From NCBI GenBank assembly GCA_964515215.1, contig CAZESL010000012.1, positions 1 to 31,213 on the forward strand: a DNA stretch of 31,213 nucleotides. Reading direction: 5' to 3'. Below are positions 30,408 to 31,213 of this stretch, one piece after another (position 1 is the stretch's first letter; the number at the start of each line of letters is the position of its first letter). The translations under genes were made by a program, and so were the position numbers. The notes below the pieces were generated by a model. That model was not told the DNA's origin, ran no database searches, and saw nothing but the letters and a program-made list of their open reading frames with translations. The stretch comes from SIG588 sp964515215 (lineage in GTDB: Bacteria; Bacillota; Clostridia; Oscillospirales; Acutalibacteraceae).

Positions 30408-31049
30408 ATGACAACCGTAAAGAAAACAAACATCCAGAAACTCACACTCGGCGCTATCTTGACCGCACTGGTCATCGTGCTGCAACTGATGGGTTCGTTC
30501 ATTCGCTTCGGCCCGTTTTCGGTGTCACTGGTGCTGATCCCCATCGTCATCGGTGCCGCGATGTGCGGCCCGTACATCGGCGCGTGGCTCGGCTTCGTAT
30601 TCGGCGTGGCCGTGCTGCTGTCGGGTGACGCCGCCGCGTTTTTGGCGATCAGCGTGGGCGGCACGATCCTCACCGTGTTGCTGAAAGGCACGCTGTGCGG
30701 ACTCTGTGCAGGCCTTGTGTATCGTCTGCTTGCCAATTTCGATATTTCCCTTTCGGTCAAACGCCAATCGCCTCCCTCGAACGTGTTCACCGCATCCATC
30801 AACATCGGCGTATTGCTGGCGGCATTCGTGTGCCCGATCGTGAACACCGGCATCTTCCTGCTCGGCTGCCGTCTGTTCTTTATGGACACGGTCGCACAGT
30901 GGGCAGTCGGTATGGGATTCGGCAATAACGTCGCCGCCTATATGTTCTTAGGTCTTGCGGGCGGCAACTTCCTGTTTGAATTGGGTGCGAACATCCTGCT
31001 CAGCCCGACGGTGGTGAAACTGTTACAACTCGTAAAAAAATCGAAATAA
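30408..31049 (+). CDS. ECF transporter S component, possibly for pantothenate
   Basis: The substrate-binding membrane subunit of an energy-coupling-factor vitamin importer. The 213 residues contain about six helices: near 13-30 (LGAILTALVIVLQLMGSFI), 36-55, 57-75, 80-110, 125-150 and 175-200. The N-terminal helix start and FGPFSVSLVLIPIVIGAAMCGPYIGAWLGFVFG block are typical of the group. GCAAGGAGG lies eight bases before the ATG. No EcfA/EcfT genes are present, so it probably shares a module encoded elsewhere. Pantothenate as substrate is inferred only from coaX next door; other vitamins are possible. Confidence 0.87.
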   Translation: MTTVKKTNIQKLTLGAILTALVIVLQLMGSFIRFGPFSVSLVLIPIVIGAAMCGPYIGAWLGFVFGVAVLLSGDAAAFLAISVGGTILTVLLKGTLCGLCAGLVYRLLANFDISLSVKRQSPPSNVFTASINIGVLLAAFVCPIVNTGIFLLGCRLFFMDTVAQWAVGMGFGNNVAAYMFLGLAGGNFLFELGANILLSPTVVKLLQLVKKSK

Positions 31050-31092
31050 GCAAAAGAAGCCCCCGCCGTAAGTAAGTTGCGGTTAGGGATAA

Positions 31093-31213
31093 GGAGAGAG
31101 AGCCTTGGCTCCCCTTGTCAGGCAAATTCCCCCGTGTGCGGGGGAAATGTCTGCGAAGCAGACAAAAGGGGCCCGTCTTCGGGAGAAAAGCTGGCGAGCG
31201 AAGCGAGACTGAG
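31093..31213. repeat. hairpin-rich dispersed repeat, cut by the window end
   Basis: After the ECF gene the sequence holds no gene. It contains CCTTGGCTCCCCTT, then perfect hairpins 31127-31146 (TTCCCCCG/CGGGGGAA) and 31148-31164 (TGTCTGC/GCAGACA), CCCG-tctt-CGGG, and CTGGCGAGCGAAGCGAGACTGAG. CCCCTT (31111-31116) can pair with AAGGGG (31166-31171). The GGCTCCCCTT...CTGGC...ACTGAG framework resembles a dispersed element common in gut clostridial genomes. Confidence 0.75.

Overview
The window is a stretch of chromosome from a Gram-positive, spore-forming member of the Bacillota, most likely class Clostridia and probably an Oscillospirales-like gut lineage. The sequence shows this through the rplS-lepB-rbgA-rnhB block, a T-box before alaS, an L19-type leader before rplS, consensus sigma-A promoters, strong GGAGG ribosome sites, sporulation genes (dpaA, dpaB, a bofA homologue, a cwlD-like amidase), moderately high GC, and GC-rich dispersed hairpin repeats. 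A 10-N assembly gap lies at 2797-2806. I assign no species.

Layout. From 1 to 18.9 kb every gene is on the minus strand. In transcription order, right to left, this part holds: thiN-birA; secG; a YaaL-like gene with bofA; a glycosyltransferase with pgeF; dpaA-dpaB; alaS (T-box), a HIT protein, an exonuclease and mscL; rplS, lepB, rbgA, rnhB, yraN and a membrane dipeptidase; thrC; a metallophosphoesterase; tig and clpP. From 19.2 to 22.0 kb a plus-strand zinc-uptake operon (zur-znuA-znuC-znuB) follows a field of palindromic repeats. From 22.1 to 25.6 kb a minus-strand group reads cwlD-like, radA, thuA-like and an HD hydrolase. From 25.7 kb to the end the genes are on the plus strand: nucleoside hydrolase, a second metallophosphoesterase with an unrecognised membrane protein, mgtC-like, coaX and an ECF transporter S component. 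The last 120 bases are a hairpin-rich dispersed repeat running off the window.

How the genes work together. Most are housekeeping: proteostasis (tig, clpP), ribosome and secretion (rplS, rbgA, lepB, secG), translation (alaS) and cofactors (thiN, birA, coaX). Spore genes are scattered among them, and several carry upstream sequences resembling sigma-E or sigma-K promoters. The zinc operon is the clearest self-contained circuit: repressor, operator and ABC importer in one unit.

I found no CRISPR array, prophage, transposase, rRNA or tRNA, and no convincing new multi-gene system. The most interesting signals are non-coding: a terminator hairpin that doubles as the -35 region of the alaS promoter, stop codons embedded in -35 boxes, a 24-bp perfect hairpin between convergent operons, a branched structure before the ECF gene, and families of palindromic repeats.
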